Assembly: GCF_003258705.1 (NCBI RefSeq)
Contig: NZ_CP029480.1
Coordinates: 1,116,001 to 1,180,000 of the forward strand
Direction: 5' to 3'
DNA: 64,000 bases
Source: Arcticibacterium luteifluviistationis
GTDB lineage: Bacteria; Bacteroidota; Bacteroidia; Cytophagales; Spirosomataceae
The position numbers and the translations under genes were made by a program. The notes beneath the pieces are model-generated. The model did not search any database, was not told the origin of the DNA, and saw only the letters and a list, made by a program, of their open reading frames with translations. Of the stretch, positions 52,517 through 62,698 are shown piece after piece. Numbering within the stretch: position 1 is the first letter of the stretch; every line of letters starts with the position of its first letter.

Positions 52517-52626
52517 GGTTTGGGGTAATCCCAAACGACTTTTCTGAACTAACCTCTAGTTAAAAAATAAAAAAGCCCTAACTACAAATGTAATTAGGAC
52601 TTACTATTAAATATATAAATTTAAAG

Positions 52627-53004
52627 TCAGGCTTTAACTGGTGGTTTATTCCCTCCTGGCTTTCTTGGCCCTTTTCTGTTTCCTCCTCCATTAAAATTTC
52701 TGTTACGTTTCGCTATCCTGATAGCGTCTAGCTGGGATTCATATCTTAAGCCACGGCTAAAGAACCACAGTCCACCCAACAAAGCCAAAAGACCTACGCC
52801 ACCATGAAGTTGGTACTCCCAGTGTTCTAACATCCCAGCTCCGGAGATAGCCAAAACAAAAGCACCTGCCGCTATTAGCACAAAGCCAATAACTACATTC
52901 ATTTGAAATTTTTGACTCAATAAGAGTTTCTGATACCAGTTCTTATCTTCATTCCTTTTATAAGGCTTATTTTTTGAAGAATTATCGGCTTTCTTGTCTT
53001 GCAT
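52627..53004 (-). CDS. Two-helix membrane protein with Gly/Asn-rich tail
   Basis: A 125-aa protein: polar, Lys-rich N-terminus (about 1-34), two membrane helices (about 35-57 and 67-86), and a basic Gly/Asn/Pro-rich C-terminal tail. I recognise no family. The charged ends suggest cytoplasmic N- and C-termini. It stands alone, on the opposite strand to the methyltransferase gene 60 bp away. Confidence 0.65.
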   Translation of the reverse strand: MQDKKADNSSKNKPYKRNEDKNWYQKLLLSQKFQMNVVIGFVLIAAGAFVLAISGAGMLEHWEYQLHGGVGLLALLGGLWFFSRGLRYESQLDAIRIAKRNRNFNGGGNRKGPRKPGGNKPPVKA

Positions 53005-53064
53005 TTTTTTTGCTGTTTACTTAATTCTATTTTTGACCACAAATAGCACTGGTCAAAGATTTAG

Positions 53065-53829
53065 ATGAAAAATATTATTAGTTTCCTTATTCGTTTCGTT
53101 CCACGAAAATACTTACAATTATTTAGCCATATTCCATTAAAGCTATATGCTGGGTTTATGAAAGGAGATGCAGTGGAATGCACGGTCTGTAATGGTAAAT
53201 TTAAGAAATTTTTACCTTATGGTAGATTAGAGCCTAGAGAAAATGCCTTGTGCCCCTCTTGTCTCTCTTTAGAAAGACATAGACTCATGTATTTATATTT
53301 GAGGAAGAAAACTAACTTTTTTGAACAAAAGCTTAGTGTTCTTCATGTAGCTCCGGAGTATTGCTTTATTGACCGTTTTGAGGAACTGCCAAATTTAGAA
53401 TACATCACAGCCGATATAGAGTCACCATTGGCGAAAGTCAAAATGGATATTGAAAAAATTCAATACCCAGACAACTCCTTTGATGTTATTTTTTGCAATC
53501 ACGTTTTAGAGCATGTAGAGCATTTTGATGTAGCTACTGCTGAACTATACAGGGTTTTGAAACCAGGAGGCTGGGCCATTATGCAGTCGCCACAAGACAT
53601 GCAGATGGAGCATACTTTAGAAGACCCTACCATCACAGACCCTAGGGAAAGGGAACGTGTCTTTAAACAGTCTGACCATCTCCGTTTATTTGGAAAAGAT
53701 TACGGTAAGGAACTTGCGAAGGCTGGCTTCAAAGTAACCGAGGATAATTTCGTCAACGAACTACCTCCTGAGCAAGCAAAACGTTTTGCACTGCCTATGG
53801 AGGAAATAATATACTTCAGTCAAAAATGA
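53065..53829 (+). CDS. SAM-dependent methyltransferase with N-terminal zinc-ribbon-like motif
   Basis: A 254-aa protein with Cys pairs in CTVCNGKF and LCPSC (about residues 31-34 and 55-58, a likely zinc ribbon) followed by a type-11 Rossmann methyltransferase: LHVAPEYCFIDRF (motif I-like), ADIESP, NSFDVIFCNHVLEHVEHFD (motif III/IV) and LKPGGWAIM. The zinc-ribbon plus methyltransferase layout is known in Bacteroidota but the substrate is not. Its stop overlaps the downstream SDR start (ATGA), so the pair is coupled. Confidence 0.86.
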   Translation: MKNIISFLIRFVPRKYLQLFSHIPLKLYAGFMKGDAVECTVCNGKFKKFLPYGRLEPRENALCPSCLSLERHRLMYLYLRKKTNFFEQKLSVLHVAPEYCFIDRFEELPNLEYITADIESPLAKVKMDIEKIQYPDNSFDVIFCNHVLEHVEHFDVATAELYRVLKPGGWAIMQSPQDMQMEHTLEDPTITDPRERERVFKQSDHLRLFGKDYGKELAKAGFKVTEDNFVNELPPEQAKRFALPMEEIIYFSQK

Positions 53830-54569
53830 AAAGATTTGAAAACAAAAACGTCTTAATTACTGGTGGAAACGCGGGCATTGGCTTAGAAACAGCTCATAAA
53901 TTCATAGCCGAGGGTGCCAAAATTGTAGTATTTGACATTCAAGCTCAAAAATCAGCTGAGCTTGAAAAAATCAATGGTGATGTGCATTACATTCAATGTG
54001 ATGTAGCCAAATCTGAGAATGTAAAAGCGGCCTTTAAAAGAGCCATTGATACTGTTCAAAAGATTGACATCCTTATTAACAATGCTGGAATTTTAGGCCC
54101 AAGAGTTAAAACAGAAGATTACCCAGAAGAAGACTTTGACCGTGTGATAGACATCAATGTTAAAGGTGTTTTCTATTGCATGAAAGAGGCCATTTCTATC
54201 TTCAAAAACATAGGTGGTGGGGTTATTGTCAATACCGCATCTGTGGCAGGCAAAATAGGCATGTCTCGTCACTTAGCCTACTCGGCTAGCAAACATGCGG
54301 TTATAGGTATGACCAAGTCAGCTGCTGTAGAATACGCCAAACAAAACATTAGAATAAACGCCGTTTGTCCTGGTTTCACAGAAACTTCGATGCTAGAGAC
54401 CATCAATGAAGAACCAGAGTATAAACAAATGCTTCGTTTTGCCACGCCAATGAAACGCTTTGGAAAACCTCAGGAAATAGCTACGGCTATTCTTTTCTTA
54501 GCGTCAGACGAATCTAGCTTCATGACAGGTCAAGGAGTCGTTTTAGATGGCGGCCTGAGTGTGCAGTAA
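53826..54569 (+). CDS. Short-chain dehydrogenase, coupled to the methyltransferase
   Basis: A 247-aa classical SDR: GGNAGIGLE, NNAG, Ser in NTASV, catalytic YSASKHA and the C-terminal DGGLSV. The ATG overlaps the methyltransferase stop. The pair probably modifies the same metabolite, but no substrate can be assigned. A second SDR follows 51 bp downstream. Confidence 0.92.
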   Translation: MKRFENKNVLITGGNAGIGLETAHKFIAEGAKIVVFDIQAQKSAELEKINGDVHYIQCDVAKSENVKAAFKRAIDTVQKIDILINNAGILGPRVKTEDYPEEDFDRVIDINVKGVFYCMKEAISIFKNIGGGVIVNTASVAGKIGMSRHLAYSASKHAVIGMTKSAAVEYAKQNIRINAVCPGFTETSMLETINEEPEYKQMLRFATPMKRFGKPQEIATAILFLASDESSFMTGQGVVLDGGLSVQ

Positions 54570-54620
54570 ACTGCAACTAAAAGAACTTATACACTTTAAA
54601 CATCAACAATATAACACCCT

Positions 54621-55391
54621 ATGAATTACAAAAACGCATTTGACCTTAACGGAAAAGTAGCCATCATCACTGGAGCTAGTAAAGGTATTGGAGAGTCTAT
54701 GGCTCGTTTTTTTGCGGCTCACGGAGCCAAAGTGGTTATCAGTAGCCGTAAGCAAGAAGTACTGGACGAAGTGGCTGAAAGCATCAGAAAAGAAAGCAAT
54801 GCCGAAGTACTGCCTATAGCTGCTCATGCCGGAGATATGGCTCAGCTTCAAAATCTCTTAGACCAAACTATTGAAAAATTTGGTGGCGTAGACATCTTAG
54901 TTAATAATGCTGCTACCAACCCTGTTTTTGGACCATCACTAGATTGCGACGGTGACGCCTTTGACAAAATAATGGCAGTAAATGTTAAAGCTCCTTTTGA
55001 ATTTTCTAAGATGGTTTACACCTCTATGAAAAGCCGTGGTGGCGGAAGCATAATTAATGTAAGCAGTGTAGCTGCTCTTACGCCAGACCCAGGATTAGGC
55101 ATGTACTCCGTAAGTAAAGCCTCCCTTAACATGCTTACTAAAGTACTGGCAAAAGAATGGGGAACGGACGGCATTAGAGTAAATACCATTTGCCCAGGTT
55201 TAATAAAAACTAAGTTTTCTCAAGCCTTATGGCAAAACGAAGACATCATGAAAAGGTTTACTAAACACATGCCTATTTCGAGAATTGGTACGGTAGATGA
55301 AATAGGTGCACTGGCCCTTTATTTGGCCTCTGATGCTTCATCTTTCACTACAGGTGCAGTATTCACCGCAGATGGCGGAATGACCATTTAA
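54621..55391 (+). CDS. Short-chain dehydrogenase
   Basis: A 256-aa SDR: GASKGIGES, the usually NNAG motif as NNAA, Ser in NVSSVAAL, catalytic YSVSKAS and DGGMTI at the end. Closely related in layout to the SDR at 53826 but clearly different in sequence, so not a recent duplicate. It ends 2 bp before a convergent CotH gene with no terminator between. Confidence 0.92.
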   Translation: MNYKNAFDLNGKVAIITGASKGIGESMARFFAAHGAKVVISSRKQEVLDEVAESIRKESNAEVLPIAAHAGDMAQLQNLLDQTIEKFGGVDILVNNAATNPVFGPSLDCDGDAFDKIMAVNVKAPFEFSKMVYTSMKSRGGGSIINVSSVAALTPDPGLGMYSVSKASLNMLTKVLAKEWGTDGIRVNTICPGLIKTKFSQALWQNEDIMKRFTKHMPISRIGTVDEIGALALYLASDASSFTTGAVFTADGGMTI

Positions 55392-55393
55392 GC

Positions 55394-56992
55394 CTATTTT
55401 TGAACCATTCTATGAGTTATTTCTACTCCACCCACTTTGACCTTTAAGAGTTGAAGCGTTTGAGAAGAATGATTTTCAGGGAAATTAAGATTCAATTGAT
55501 TTTGACCTTTTTCTAAATCAAAATCTTGATTCTTAATTTCTCTTCCTAAAAGGTCTATCAACCGTACATTAGCTATAGCCTTCTCCTCTGAAACTATCTC
55601 AATACTGACTGATGATATGTAAGGATTTGGGTAGGCTTTTACGTTAAAACCTAAGCCTTTTTCGGCTGAAAGCACCTCCATTTCGGAGGGTATGTTTTGG
55701 TCTAACCATTGTAATCTTAATGGAATCCATTTTTTCAGTTCCTCCACCTCACCTTCCCAAGTAGCAGGTACCGGCTGCGGCTGTGGCCAAACATATTGAC
55801 CCAAGATAGGCCAACGCTGAAAATTTCTTACTTGAGCCTCCTTTATTTCATTGGCTAGTTCGTCTATCAAAGCTAGCAATTTACTTTCTTCTAAAATCCC
55901 GTTTGACCGAAGGTCATCATAAGTGCTCCTATACGCTTTAACAAAATTGACGTCACTCAAAAACTTTTGCCACCAAAAAAGCACTTGCCAAGTATCATCT
56001 GGACATACAAAATTAAAATTATAAGAAAACCCTTGATAGGAAGAACCGTTGCAGTAGTTAGCGTTTCCGTAGCTAATATCATAATCCCATGGTGGGCCTA
56101 ATTTGAGCTTCTCGTTCTTATCCTTATATAAAAATGTACTTATTCTGTACCCATCCACATTTTTCGCTACCTCATTAACAATGGTCATCAGCACGAAAGA
56201 TTCCATATCAATATACTGTTGGTACCCCGTAGCTGCATCGGCAAAGTTCTCCGTCTGCAATACATCTTCAAAATCTTCTATGTAAGACTGAATGTAATCT
56301 CGCTGAATAGTGGTGATGTCTTTTGGGTATTCGTAAAAAAACTCCGATGGCTTAAAAGCTCCTGCTTGATTACTATAATTTGACTTCCAGCTTCCATTAT
56401 TAGAACCCGTATTCTTATCTACCTTTATGATATAACCTCCAGTCAAATCTTCTCCTGATTCTTCGTCTGGCTCTAGTTTTGAAATATCTACCCTACCCTT
56501 ATCTCGTTTCACCTTCTCCATGAAAACATAAATTCCTTCATAGCTTCCATTGAGGTAAAGTTCTACATATTTAGTTCTACTTCCGTAAAGACCCATTTGC
56601 TCCGCCATACGAAGTGTTAGCACATTATGAATCAAACTTTTCTCATTATAAGATGGATAAAGTATCCAATCGCTTTCTTCTGGCCAGCCAAAAAAATCAA
56701 ATTTAATATCTTCGCCAGTTTCGTCCCATGTTTCAAAACCGAAAGGCTTTTTAGGAAAAGATTGTGAAGAAGAACCTCTGTATTCTATACCTATATTACC
56801 GTCATATACCGCAGTACCACTAGGTGTATTTCGTTGACCTTCTCCATTATATATCAACTTCATTTTTGCCATTACCTTTGGCTCATCTACTATTTGTTTC
56901 CCTTCGGTATCTATATAGACCAATGGTAAATTAGAGGAAACTTGAGCTAAGGATGGAAATGCAAGAAGTAGTAGAAACAGTAATGTTCTCAT
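55394..56992 (-). CDS. CotH-kinase-family secreted protein with T9SS sorting domain
   Basis: A 532-aa exported protein (signal peptide ending PSLAQ). The CotH-like atypical kinase domain (about 65-410) shows IEYRGSSSQSFPKKPFGFE, YVELYLNGSYEGIYVFMEKV and GPPWDYDISYGN; its Asp-Tyr-Asp and Lys are the expected ATP/metal elements. The last about 85 residues form a type A T9SS sorting domain (KAYPNPYISSVSIEI, then LLGREIKNQDF). CotH kinases phosphorylate spore-coat or other extracytoplasmic proteins in other bacteria; the role here is unknown. Confidence 0.9.
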   Translation of the reverse strand: MRTLLFLLLLAFPSLAQVSSNLPLVYIDTEGKQIVDEPKVMAKMKLIYNGEGQRNTPSGTAVYDGNIGIEYRGSSSQSFPKKPFGFETWDETGEDIKFDFFGWPEESDWILYPSYNEKSLIHNVLTLRMAEQMGLYGSRTKYVELYLNGSYEGIYVFMEKVKRDKGRVDISKLEPDEESGEDLTGGYIIKVDKNTGSNNGSWKSNYSNQAGAFKPSEFFYEYPKDITTIQRDYIQSYIEDFEDVLQTENFADAATGYQQYIDMESFVLMTIVNEVAKNVDGYRISTFLYKDKNEKLKLGPPWDYDISYGNANYCNGSSYQGFSYNFNFVCPDDTWQVLFWWQKFLSDVNFVKAYRSTYDDLRSNGILEESKLLALIDELANEIKEAQVRNFQRWPILGQYVWPQPQPVPATWEGEVEELKKWIPLRLQWLDQNIPSEMEVLSAEKGLGFNVKAYPNPYISSVSIEIVSEEKAIANVRLIDLLGREIKNQDFDLEKGQNQLNLNFPENHSSQTLQLLKVKVGGVEITHRMVQK

Positions 56993-57032
56993 ATATTTTT
57001 ATTCTAAACCAAAGCTAAGCTAATGAAGCTAT

Positions 57033-57072
57033 AGAAAAAAGAAAAGCCGCCCAATCGATTGATTAAGCGGCT
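57033..57072 (-). terminator. Terminator of the collagen-like lipoprotein gene
   Basis: AGCCGCCCAATC (57045-57056), loop GATT, GATTAAGCGGCT (57061-57072): 12-bp stem with two G-U pairs on the minus strand, with a T-rich tail on that strand. Confidence 0.88.
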
Positions 57073-57095
57073 CAATAAAATTAACAAGACTATGA

Positions 57096-57638
57096 TTATA
57101 AAGTCACATCTCTTTTTATGAAATCTTTTTCTTCAATGCCAAATGCCGCAGTGATGTCTTCATAAGACTTAGACTTCAATCTTGCTGTTTCTAAAAACTC
57201 AGCAGGAACTACCACCACTCTAAAAAGTTGGTCATTTAAATACGCTCCGTCTAGTGTAGAAAAATCAGCAATATTACCTCCTAAGAAAACAGAAAAGTCT
57301 CCTTGGGTAAAGTCATACTCGTAAGTCAAAATACCTTGGTCTAAGTAGGCCGTTTGGTTAAGAGGTCTCCAGATAAATGTACCTTCTGTATCCTCTTCCC
57401 ATTTAATATAGACTAAAGGTACATCTGCCGGATACACATCAAAGCCATATGCCTCCACATGCGTAAAGTCATTGGCAGGAGTAAAATCCACAATAAGTTC
57501 AATGGCTGACGCGTACACCAAACCTCCGTCTTGACCAGCTGGTCCTGGAGCTCCGTCTAGTCCGTCATATCCTGCAGGACCAGTACATGAGCTAAAACCA
57601 ACAAATAAAACTGATGCGATAAAAAGTAGCTTTTTCAT
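57096..57638 (-). CDS. Collagen-like-motif lipoprotein
   Basis: A 180-aa lipoprotein (lipobox FSSC) with a short Gly-x-y run immediately after the signal (GPAGYDGLDGAPGPAGQDGG), followed by a beta-rich domain with SAIELIVDF and a C-terminal ITAAFGIEEKDF. The run is too short for a stable collagen helix by itself but is typical of a Bacteroidota lipoprotein family. Function unknown. Between it and rny lies the rny terminator. Confidence 0.82.
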   Translation of the reverse strand: MKKLLFIASVLFVGFSSCTGPAGYDGLDGAPGPAGQDGGLVYASAIELIVDFTPANDFTHVEAYGFDVYPADVPLVYIKWEEDTEGTFIWRPLNQTAYLDQGILTYEYDFTQGDFSVFLGGNIADFSTLDGAYLNDQLFRVVVVPAEFLETARLKSKSYEDITAAFGIEEKDFIKRDVTL

Positions 57639-57712
57639 AATCTATATAATTTAAGTGTTTCTAATTCTTTGTATGATTTTTAGATGTTGTAATTAGATAA
57701 AAGGTTGCCCTG

Positions 57713-57745
57713 CAAAACAAAAAGCACCTAAAATATAGGTGCTTT
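57713..57745 (-). terminator. Terminator of rny
   Basis: AAAGCACCTA (57721-57730)/TAGGTGCTTT (57736-57745), perfect 10-bp stem. On the minus strand a T-rich tail follows. Confidence 0.85.
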
Positions 57746-57788
57746 AAGATTGTGTTAACATTTCATGCGTCTATAACGAAACTTTTAT

Positions 57789-59387
57789 CTATTTCGCATA
57801 AGCCACCGCCCTCATTTCACGAATTACCGTTACTTTGATTTGACCTGGGTACTGCATTTCCTTTTCAATTTTCTGAGAGATATTAAACGACATCATGCTC
57901 GCTGTTTCGTCATTTACATTTTCTGCATCCACTATAACTCTAAGCTCTCTACCAGCCTGAATAGCGTAACATTTCTCTACTCCTTTAAAGTCAAGAGCAA
58001 GCTCTTCTAAATCTCTTAGACGCTGCACATAAGAATCCATCATCTCACGTCTGGCTCCCGGTCTTGAACCACTAATGGCATCACAAACCTGAATTACTGG
58101 AGATATTAATGAAGTCATCTCTATCTCATCATGGTGAGCACCTATGGCATTACAAACTTCTGGGTTCTCTTTATATTTTTTGGCTAGTTCCATACCTAAG
58201 ATAGCGTGAGGCAAATCAGACTCTTCTTGGTACACTTTTCCAATATCATGCAAAAGACCTGCTCTTTTAGCCAGTTTAACTTTCATACCCATTTCAGCCG
58301 CCATGGTAGCACAAAGCTTAGCCACTTCTCTGGAATGTTGTAATAAGTTTTGACCATAAGACGAACGGAATCTCATTCGACCTACCATCTTGATAAGTTC
58401 TGGATGTAAGCCGTGAATACCAAGGTCTAGCACCGTTTTCTCTCCTATCTCGATAATTTCGTTGTCAATTTCTTTTCTAGTCTTATTTACAACCTCTTCA
58501 ATTCTTGCAGGATGAATTCTACCGTCAGTAACCAACCTATGTAAAGCAAGTCGTGTAACTTCTCTTCTTACTGGGTCAAAACTAGAAATAACAATAGCCT
58601 CTGGCGTGTCATCCACAATAATCTCGGCACCAGTAGCGGCTTCTAAAGCTCTAATGTTACGGCCTTCTCTACCTATAATCTTTCCTTTAATTTCATCACT
58701 TTCAATATTAAAAACTGACACACAGTTTTCAATCGCCTGCTCTGCTGCAGTTCTTTGAATAGTTTGGATTACAATTTTCTTCGCTTCTTTAGTAGCTGAA
58801 AGTTTCGCTTCTTCTATAGACTGCTTCACAAAAGCCGATGCATTAGACTCTGCTTCCGCCTTCAAAGCATCCATCAATTGTTCTTTGGCTTGGTCTGCAG
58901 ATAAACCTGCTATTTTCTCCAATTGCTGTACATGAAGGCTCAATTGCTTTTCAGCTTCTTCTTCCCTCTTAGTGGCTGCTTCTAATTGATTGGTAACTCT
59001 ATCCTTTTGGCTTTGAAGTTCAGACTCTTCTCTTTTGTTTTTCTCCATTAAGGAAGCCGCCTGCTGTTGAAGCGTGCGTACCTTTTGCTCATTCTGAATA
59101 ATGATATTTTTCTTATTGTTGGTGGTTTCTTCAAACTCCGCCTTCAATTTCAAGAAATGCTCTTTGGCTTCTAATTTCCTATCTCGCTTAATGCTATCAG
59201 CTTTAGACTCTGTATCTCTTCTTAAGCTTTCCGCTCTGGATTCCGCATCTCTAAGGATACTTTCAGCCTTTCTTGCGGCTTCTTCTTCTTGATTCTTACT
59301 AGTTTTTTTCAGTAGCGACTGCCCTATAAAGTATCCAGCCACTAGGCCTCCTACGATGCCTACAATTAACAATAAATATTCTGACAT
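57789..59387 (-). CDS. rny: Ribonuclease Y
   Basis: Membrane-anchored endoribonuclease that starts mRNA decay. N-terminal helix (about 5-22) is followed by a long coiled coil (about 30-190), a KH domain (about 215-275 with [15 protein letters not shown]) and an HD domain with the metal motif in LLHDIGKV and HDEIEMTS. Length 532 aa is usual. It is the last gene of pheT / coiled-coil / zapA / rny in the same direction, an arrangement common in Bacteroidota. Own terminator at 57713. Confidence 0.96.
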   Translation of the reverse strand: MSEYLLLIVGIVGGLVAGYFIGQSLLKKTSKNQEEEAARKAESILRDAESRAESLRRDTESKADSIKRDRKLEAKEHFLKLKAEFEETTNNKKNIIIQNEQKVRTLQQQAASLMEKNKREESELQSQKDRVTNQLEAATKREEEAEKQLSLHVQQLEKIAGLSADQAKEQLMDALKAEAESNASAFVKQSIEEAKLSATKEAKKIVIQTIQRTAAEQAIENCVSVFNIESDEIKGKIIGREGRNIRALEAATGAEIIVDDTPEAIVISSFDPVRREVTRLALHRLVTDGRIHPARIEEVVNKTRKEIDNEIIEIGEKTVLDLGIHGLHPELIKMVGRMRFRSSYGQNLLQHSREVAKLCATMAAEMGMKVKLAKRAGLLHDIGKVYQEESDLPHAILGMELAKKYKENPEVCNAIGAHHDEIEMTSLISPVIQVCDAISGSRPGARREMMDSYVQRLRDLEELALDFKGVEKCYAIQAGRELRVIVDAENVNDETASMMSFNISQKIEKEMQYPGQIKVTVIREMRAVAYAK

Positions 59388-59454
59388 TAATTCTTTTTTT
59401 AATAATTCGTTGATAGAATATTAAAGAAAGGAAGTACAAAAAAAAGGGGAGAAT

Positions 59455-59742
59455 TTAACCGTCTAAACGGCTATCAATTTGCTCTAATCTACCATTAACT
59501 TCTGCTCTGAGTCTTTCATAGTTTTGATGGGCTTGTAAGGCATCCACCATGGCTTCCACCGCAACGGTTGAAAGCAAGTCCTCAAAATTTGCCACTGCAC
59601 CATACTTATTATGAAGTACAGCAAGGCGGTCATTTATTTTAATAGCAGCTTCTCTAAAAAAAGGTTCTTCTTCGGGCGAAAGTAAAAACGGAATAGGTTC
59701 TCCGTTAATTTTGATATTCGCATTTATTCTTTTAGACTCCAT
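59455..59742 (-). CDS. zapA: Cell division protein ZapA
   Basis: A 95-aa ZapA: globular N-terminal domain (ANIKINGEPIPFLLSPEEEP) and C-terminal helix that dimerises (EAMVDALQAHQNYERLRAEV, then NGRLEQIDSRLDG). ZapA bundles FtsZ protofilaments at midcell. The gene follows the coiled-coil protein gene and precedes rny. Length is normal. Confidence 0.93.
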   Translation of the reverse strand: MESKRINANIKINGEPIPFLLSPEEEPFFREAAIKINDRLAVLHNKYGAVANFEDLLSTVAVEAMVDALQAHQNYERLRAEVNGRLEQIDSRLDG

Positions 59743-59768
59743 TTATTAGAAAGCAAAAAACATATTCA

Positions 59769-60152
59769 TTACTTCAATAAGCTTATACAATCGTCTATTT
59801 CGCCTATTAGAGTTTGGATTAATTCTCTAATTCCTTCTTCACCTACCTCTCTCCTCTCTATATCCGTTACAATCTTAGCGATTTTATTCCTAATTGTAAA
59901 ACTTTCAGCACTTAAGCCCTCCAATTCATTCGGAATTTGCTTTTCCGTCGCTTGTTGTTTTTTCATGAAAGCGAGCCTACTTTTCAGCTCATCTCTCTCT
60001 TCTTTTGTTTTTTTTAGCTCAAACTCTAAACCAATAATCTTTTGTTCATAGGTTCTGACCTTAGCAATACGCCCATCCACTTTACCTGCCAACTCTTCAA
60101 GGCGAGCAAACATCATGGCATTCTCTTGGTAATATTGCTTTTCAGATTCCAT
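59769..60152 (-). CDS. Coiled-coil protein, possible ZapB-like partner
   Basis: A 127-aa protein with a strong coiled-coil (about 30-75: EQKIIGLEFELKKTKEERDE, LKSRLAFMKKQ) and a second helical part at the end (IRELIQTLIGEIDDCISLLK). It sits between pheT and zapA, a conserved place in Bacteroidota, which suggests a divisome link such as a ZapB-like protein, but I cannot confirm this from sequence. A 10-bp hairpin lies between pheT and this gene. Confidence 0.72.
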   Translation of the reverse strand: MESEKQYYQENAMMFARLEELAGKVDGRIAKVRTYEQKIIGLEFELKKTKEERDELKSRLAFMKKQQATEKQIPNELEGLSAESFTIRNKIAKIVTDIERREVGEEGIRELIQTLIGEIDDCISLLK

Positions 60153-60169
60153 TAGGTTGAGGGCTGTAA

Positions 60170-60202
60170 GAATCTTCCTATTATAAGTTATAAGGAAGAT
60201 TC
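60170..60202 (-). promoter_or_regulatory. Intercistronic hairpin between pheT and the coiled-coil gene
   Basis: GAATCTTCCT (60170-60179)/AGGAAGATTC (60193-60202), perfect 10-bp arms with a 13-nt A/T-rich loop, no T-run. It could tune read-through or mRNA processing between pheT and its downstream genes. Confidence 0.55.
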
Positions 60203-60205
60203 AAT

Positions 60206-62629
60206 TTACCTTCTTATTTCAGCACCGAGCTGATTTTCGAAGGTATAGATTAATTTGTTCATCGTTTTATCAATAACCTTGTCTTGAAGTGTTTTCTCAG
60301 TATCACGAAGAATAAAGCTCACTGAATAAGATTTCTTCCCTTCACCTAGTTTTTCTCCCTCATAAATATCAAACACGTTCACCTCTTTAAGCAGTTTCTT
60401 ATCTGACTTCAAGGCCAACTCCTTTATTTGAGCAAAATTGACAGCCTTATCAATCACTAAAGACAAATCTCTTCTCACGTCTGGAAATTTAGATATTTCG
60501 CTAAATGTCACTTCATATGAGTACTTCTTCAAAACATAAGCCCAATCAATTTCTGCATAAAAAACTTCCTGCTTTAAATCCGCAAACTTCAAATGCGATG
60601 CCTTTACCTGTCCAATGCTAGCCACTACCTTATTATTAAGCGTAAGGTCAATTCCATAATCAAACAAATTAGAGTCTGATTCTTTACTACCAAAACCAGT
60701 TAATCGCATAGTTCCGAAAATCTTTGATACCTCATTCTTCAGGTCAAAGAATGTTACTTTCTCAGATTTCTGTTGCCAAGATTCAGACTTCCTATTTCCT
60801 GTTATCCAAAGTCCCAGTTTAGACTGGTCGTAATAACTAACATTTCCATCAGACTCCTTTTTCCCATATACTCTTCCAAATTCAAAAACCTTAAGGTCTT
60901 TGCTTCTTCTATTTACATTATAAGAAAGTGTTTGTAAACCTGAGAAAAGCAAACTGTTCCGCATCTCAGAAAGGTCTTCCGTCAATGGATTTAGTAAAGT
61001 CACTTGAGAACCTTCTTCTTCATTTAAAACTGCATTTTGAGAAGGTTTAACTATTGACAATGTTTGAATCTCAAAAAAGCCATTAGCCGCTAAAAGTTCA
61101 GACACTTTCAATATTTGCGTTTCAGGAACTACCTCTCTAAAATCAGAAAGATAATCGGAAGAAAGGTGCTCTGATAAAGCGATATTGTCAAAACCATAGA
61201 TTCTTAATATCTCTTCTACAACGTCTGCCTCTCTGGTCACATCTACACGATATGCAGGAACAGAAAGCTCCATACCAAGATTATTTTCTTCTACTATTTC
61301 TATATCTAGTTTTTGAAGAATCTCTTTGATTAAGCCCTGCGGCAATATTTTACCTAAAAGGCGGTCAATATTCTTAAACTTGACCGTTACTTCATGATTA
61401 GGAACCTTTACAGGATAAAGGTCAAAAGACTTATTAGCTACATCACCACCTGAAAGTTCTAAAACCATCAAGGCTGCTAATTTAATAGCATAACCCGGCA
61501 TTTCGGGGTCAGTTCCTCTTTCGTATCTAAAACTTGCATCCGTTTTTAAACTATGCGTGGTAGCCGTTTTTCTTACCCTGTCTGGATGAAAATAAGCTAC
61601 CTCTAAAAATACATTTTTAGAGGTGGCTGATACACCTGAGTTTTCACCTCCAAAAACACCTGCAAGACCTATAGCTCCTTCGGTATCAGAAATAGCTAAA
61701 TCTTCTCCTGTAAGTTTTCGTTCTACGCCATCTAAGGTTTTAACGATTGTTCCTTTTTCAGGTGTCTTTACTATAATCTTATTACCAGCAATTTTGTCTG
61801 CATCATAAATATGCATTGGTTGACCTAAGAAATGGCAGATATAATTTGAAATATCTACCAAGTTATTGATGCTATTGACGCCAATAGTAGTCAAAAACGC
61901 CTTGAGCCAATCCGGCGATTCTTTTACTTCAACATTCTTAATTTCTAAACCGCAAAATCTTGGGCAACCTTGCGTGTCTTCAACTACTAAATCAATAGAA
62001 GCCGAAGCTTGACCTAAAGTAAATGAAGACACATCTGGCAAGTTAACAGCTGCACCAGTTACTGCTTTAATATCTCTAGCAGTACCAAAATGTGACGCAG
62101 CATCTGCTCTGTTTGGTGTCAAACCAATTTCAATGGCGAAGTCAGACTCCATATTGAAATATGTAGCAGCGGGTGTTCCAATAGGTAAATCAGTATCTAA
62201 TACTAAAATACCATCATGACCTTTACCTAAGCCTATTTCATCTTCGGCACATAACATGCCTTCGGATACCTCTCCTCTTATTTTTGATTTCTTAATTACA
62301 AAACTATCACCATCACCTGGATAAAGCGTGGTACCTACGGTAGCTACTATTACCATTTGACCGGCTGCCACATTTGGTGCTCCGCAAACAATGTTTAATA
62401 GGTTTTCAGCACCTACATTAACTGTAGTGCATTTTAATTTATCCGCATTGGGATGCTGCTCACAAGTTTCAACCTTTCCTAAAACTAAGCCTTTCAAACC
62501 ACCCGGTACAGGTAATTTTTCTTCCAAACCCTCCACTTCTAAACCTGTAGAAGTTAATAAGGCCGAAAGTTCTTCGGGATTTTGAGGAAAATCAATGAGT
62601 TTTTTTAGCGTATTATATGATATGAGCAT
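60206..62629 (-). CDS. pheT: Phenylalanyl-tRNA synthetase beta subunit
   Basis: An 807-aa PheT with the tRNA-binding OB domain (about 40-150, HPNADKLKCTTVN), B3/B4 editing domain (about 210-360), B5 (about 400-470), the catalytic-like core and a C-terminal ferredoxin-fold anticodon-binding domain (about 715-807, SKFPDVRRDLSLVIDK). It works with the alpha subunit PheS, which is not in the window. First gene of pheT / coiled-coil / zapA / rny. Confidence 0.96.
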   Translation of the reverse strand: MLISYNTLKKLIDFPQNPEELSALLTSTGLEVEGLEEKLPVPGGLKGLVLGKVETCEQHPNADKLKCTTVNVGAENLLNIVCGAPNVAAGQMVIVATVGTTLYPGDGDSFVIKKSKIRGEVSEGMLCAEDEIGLGKGHDGILVLDTDLPIGTPAATYFNMESDFAIEIGLTPNRADAASHFGTARDIKAVTGAAVNLPDVSSFTLGQASASIDLVVEDTQGCPRFCGLEIKNVEVKESPDWLKAFLTTIGVNSINNLVDISNYICHFLGQPMHIYDADKIAGNKIIVKTPEKGTIVKTLDGVERKLTGEDLAISDTEGAIGLAGVFGGENSGVSATSKNVFLEVAYFHPDRVRKTATTHSLKTDASFRYERGTDPEMPGYAIKLAALMVLELSGGDVANKSFDLYPVKVPNHEVTVKFKNIDRLLGKILPQGLIKEILQKLDIEIVEENNLGMELSVPAYRVDVTREADVVEEILRIYGFDNIALSEHLSSDYLSDFREVVPETQILKVSELLAANGFFEIQTLSIVKPSQNAVLNEEEGSQVTLLNPLTEDLSEMRNSLLFSGLQTLSYNVNRRSKDLKVFEFGRVYGKKESDGNVSYYDQSKLGLWITGNRKSESWQQKSEKVTFFDLKNEVSKIFGTMRLTGFGSKESDSNLFDYGIDLTLNNKVVASIGQVKASHLKFADLKQEVFYAEIDWAYVLKKYSYEVTFSEISKFPDVRRDLSLVIDKAVNFAQIKELALKSDKKLLKEVNVFDIYEGEKLGEGKKSYSVSFILRDTEKTLQDKVIDKTMNKLIYTFENQLGAEIRR

Positions 62630-62698
62630 CCGTTTCTATTTTTTCAATCCGCAAAGATAGAAAAAGATGGACAAGGTACTGGAAGAATTAATGCCGAT

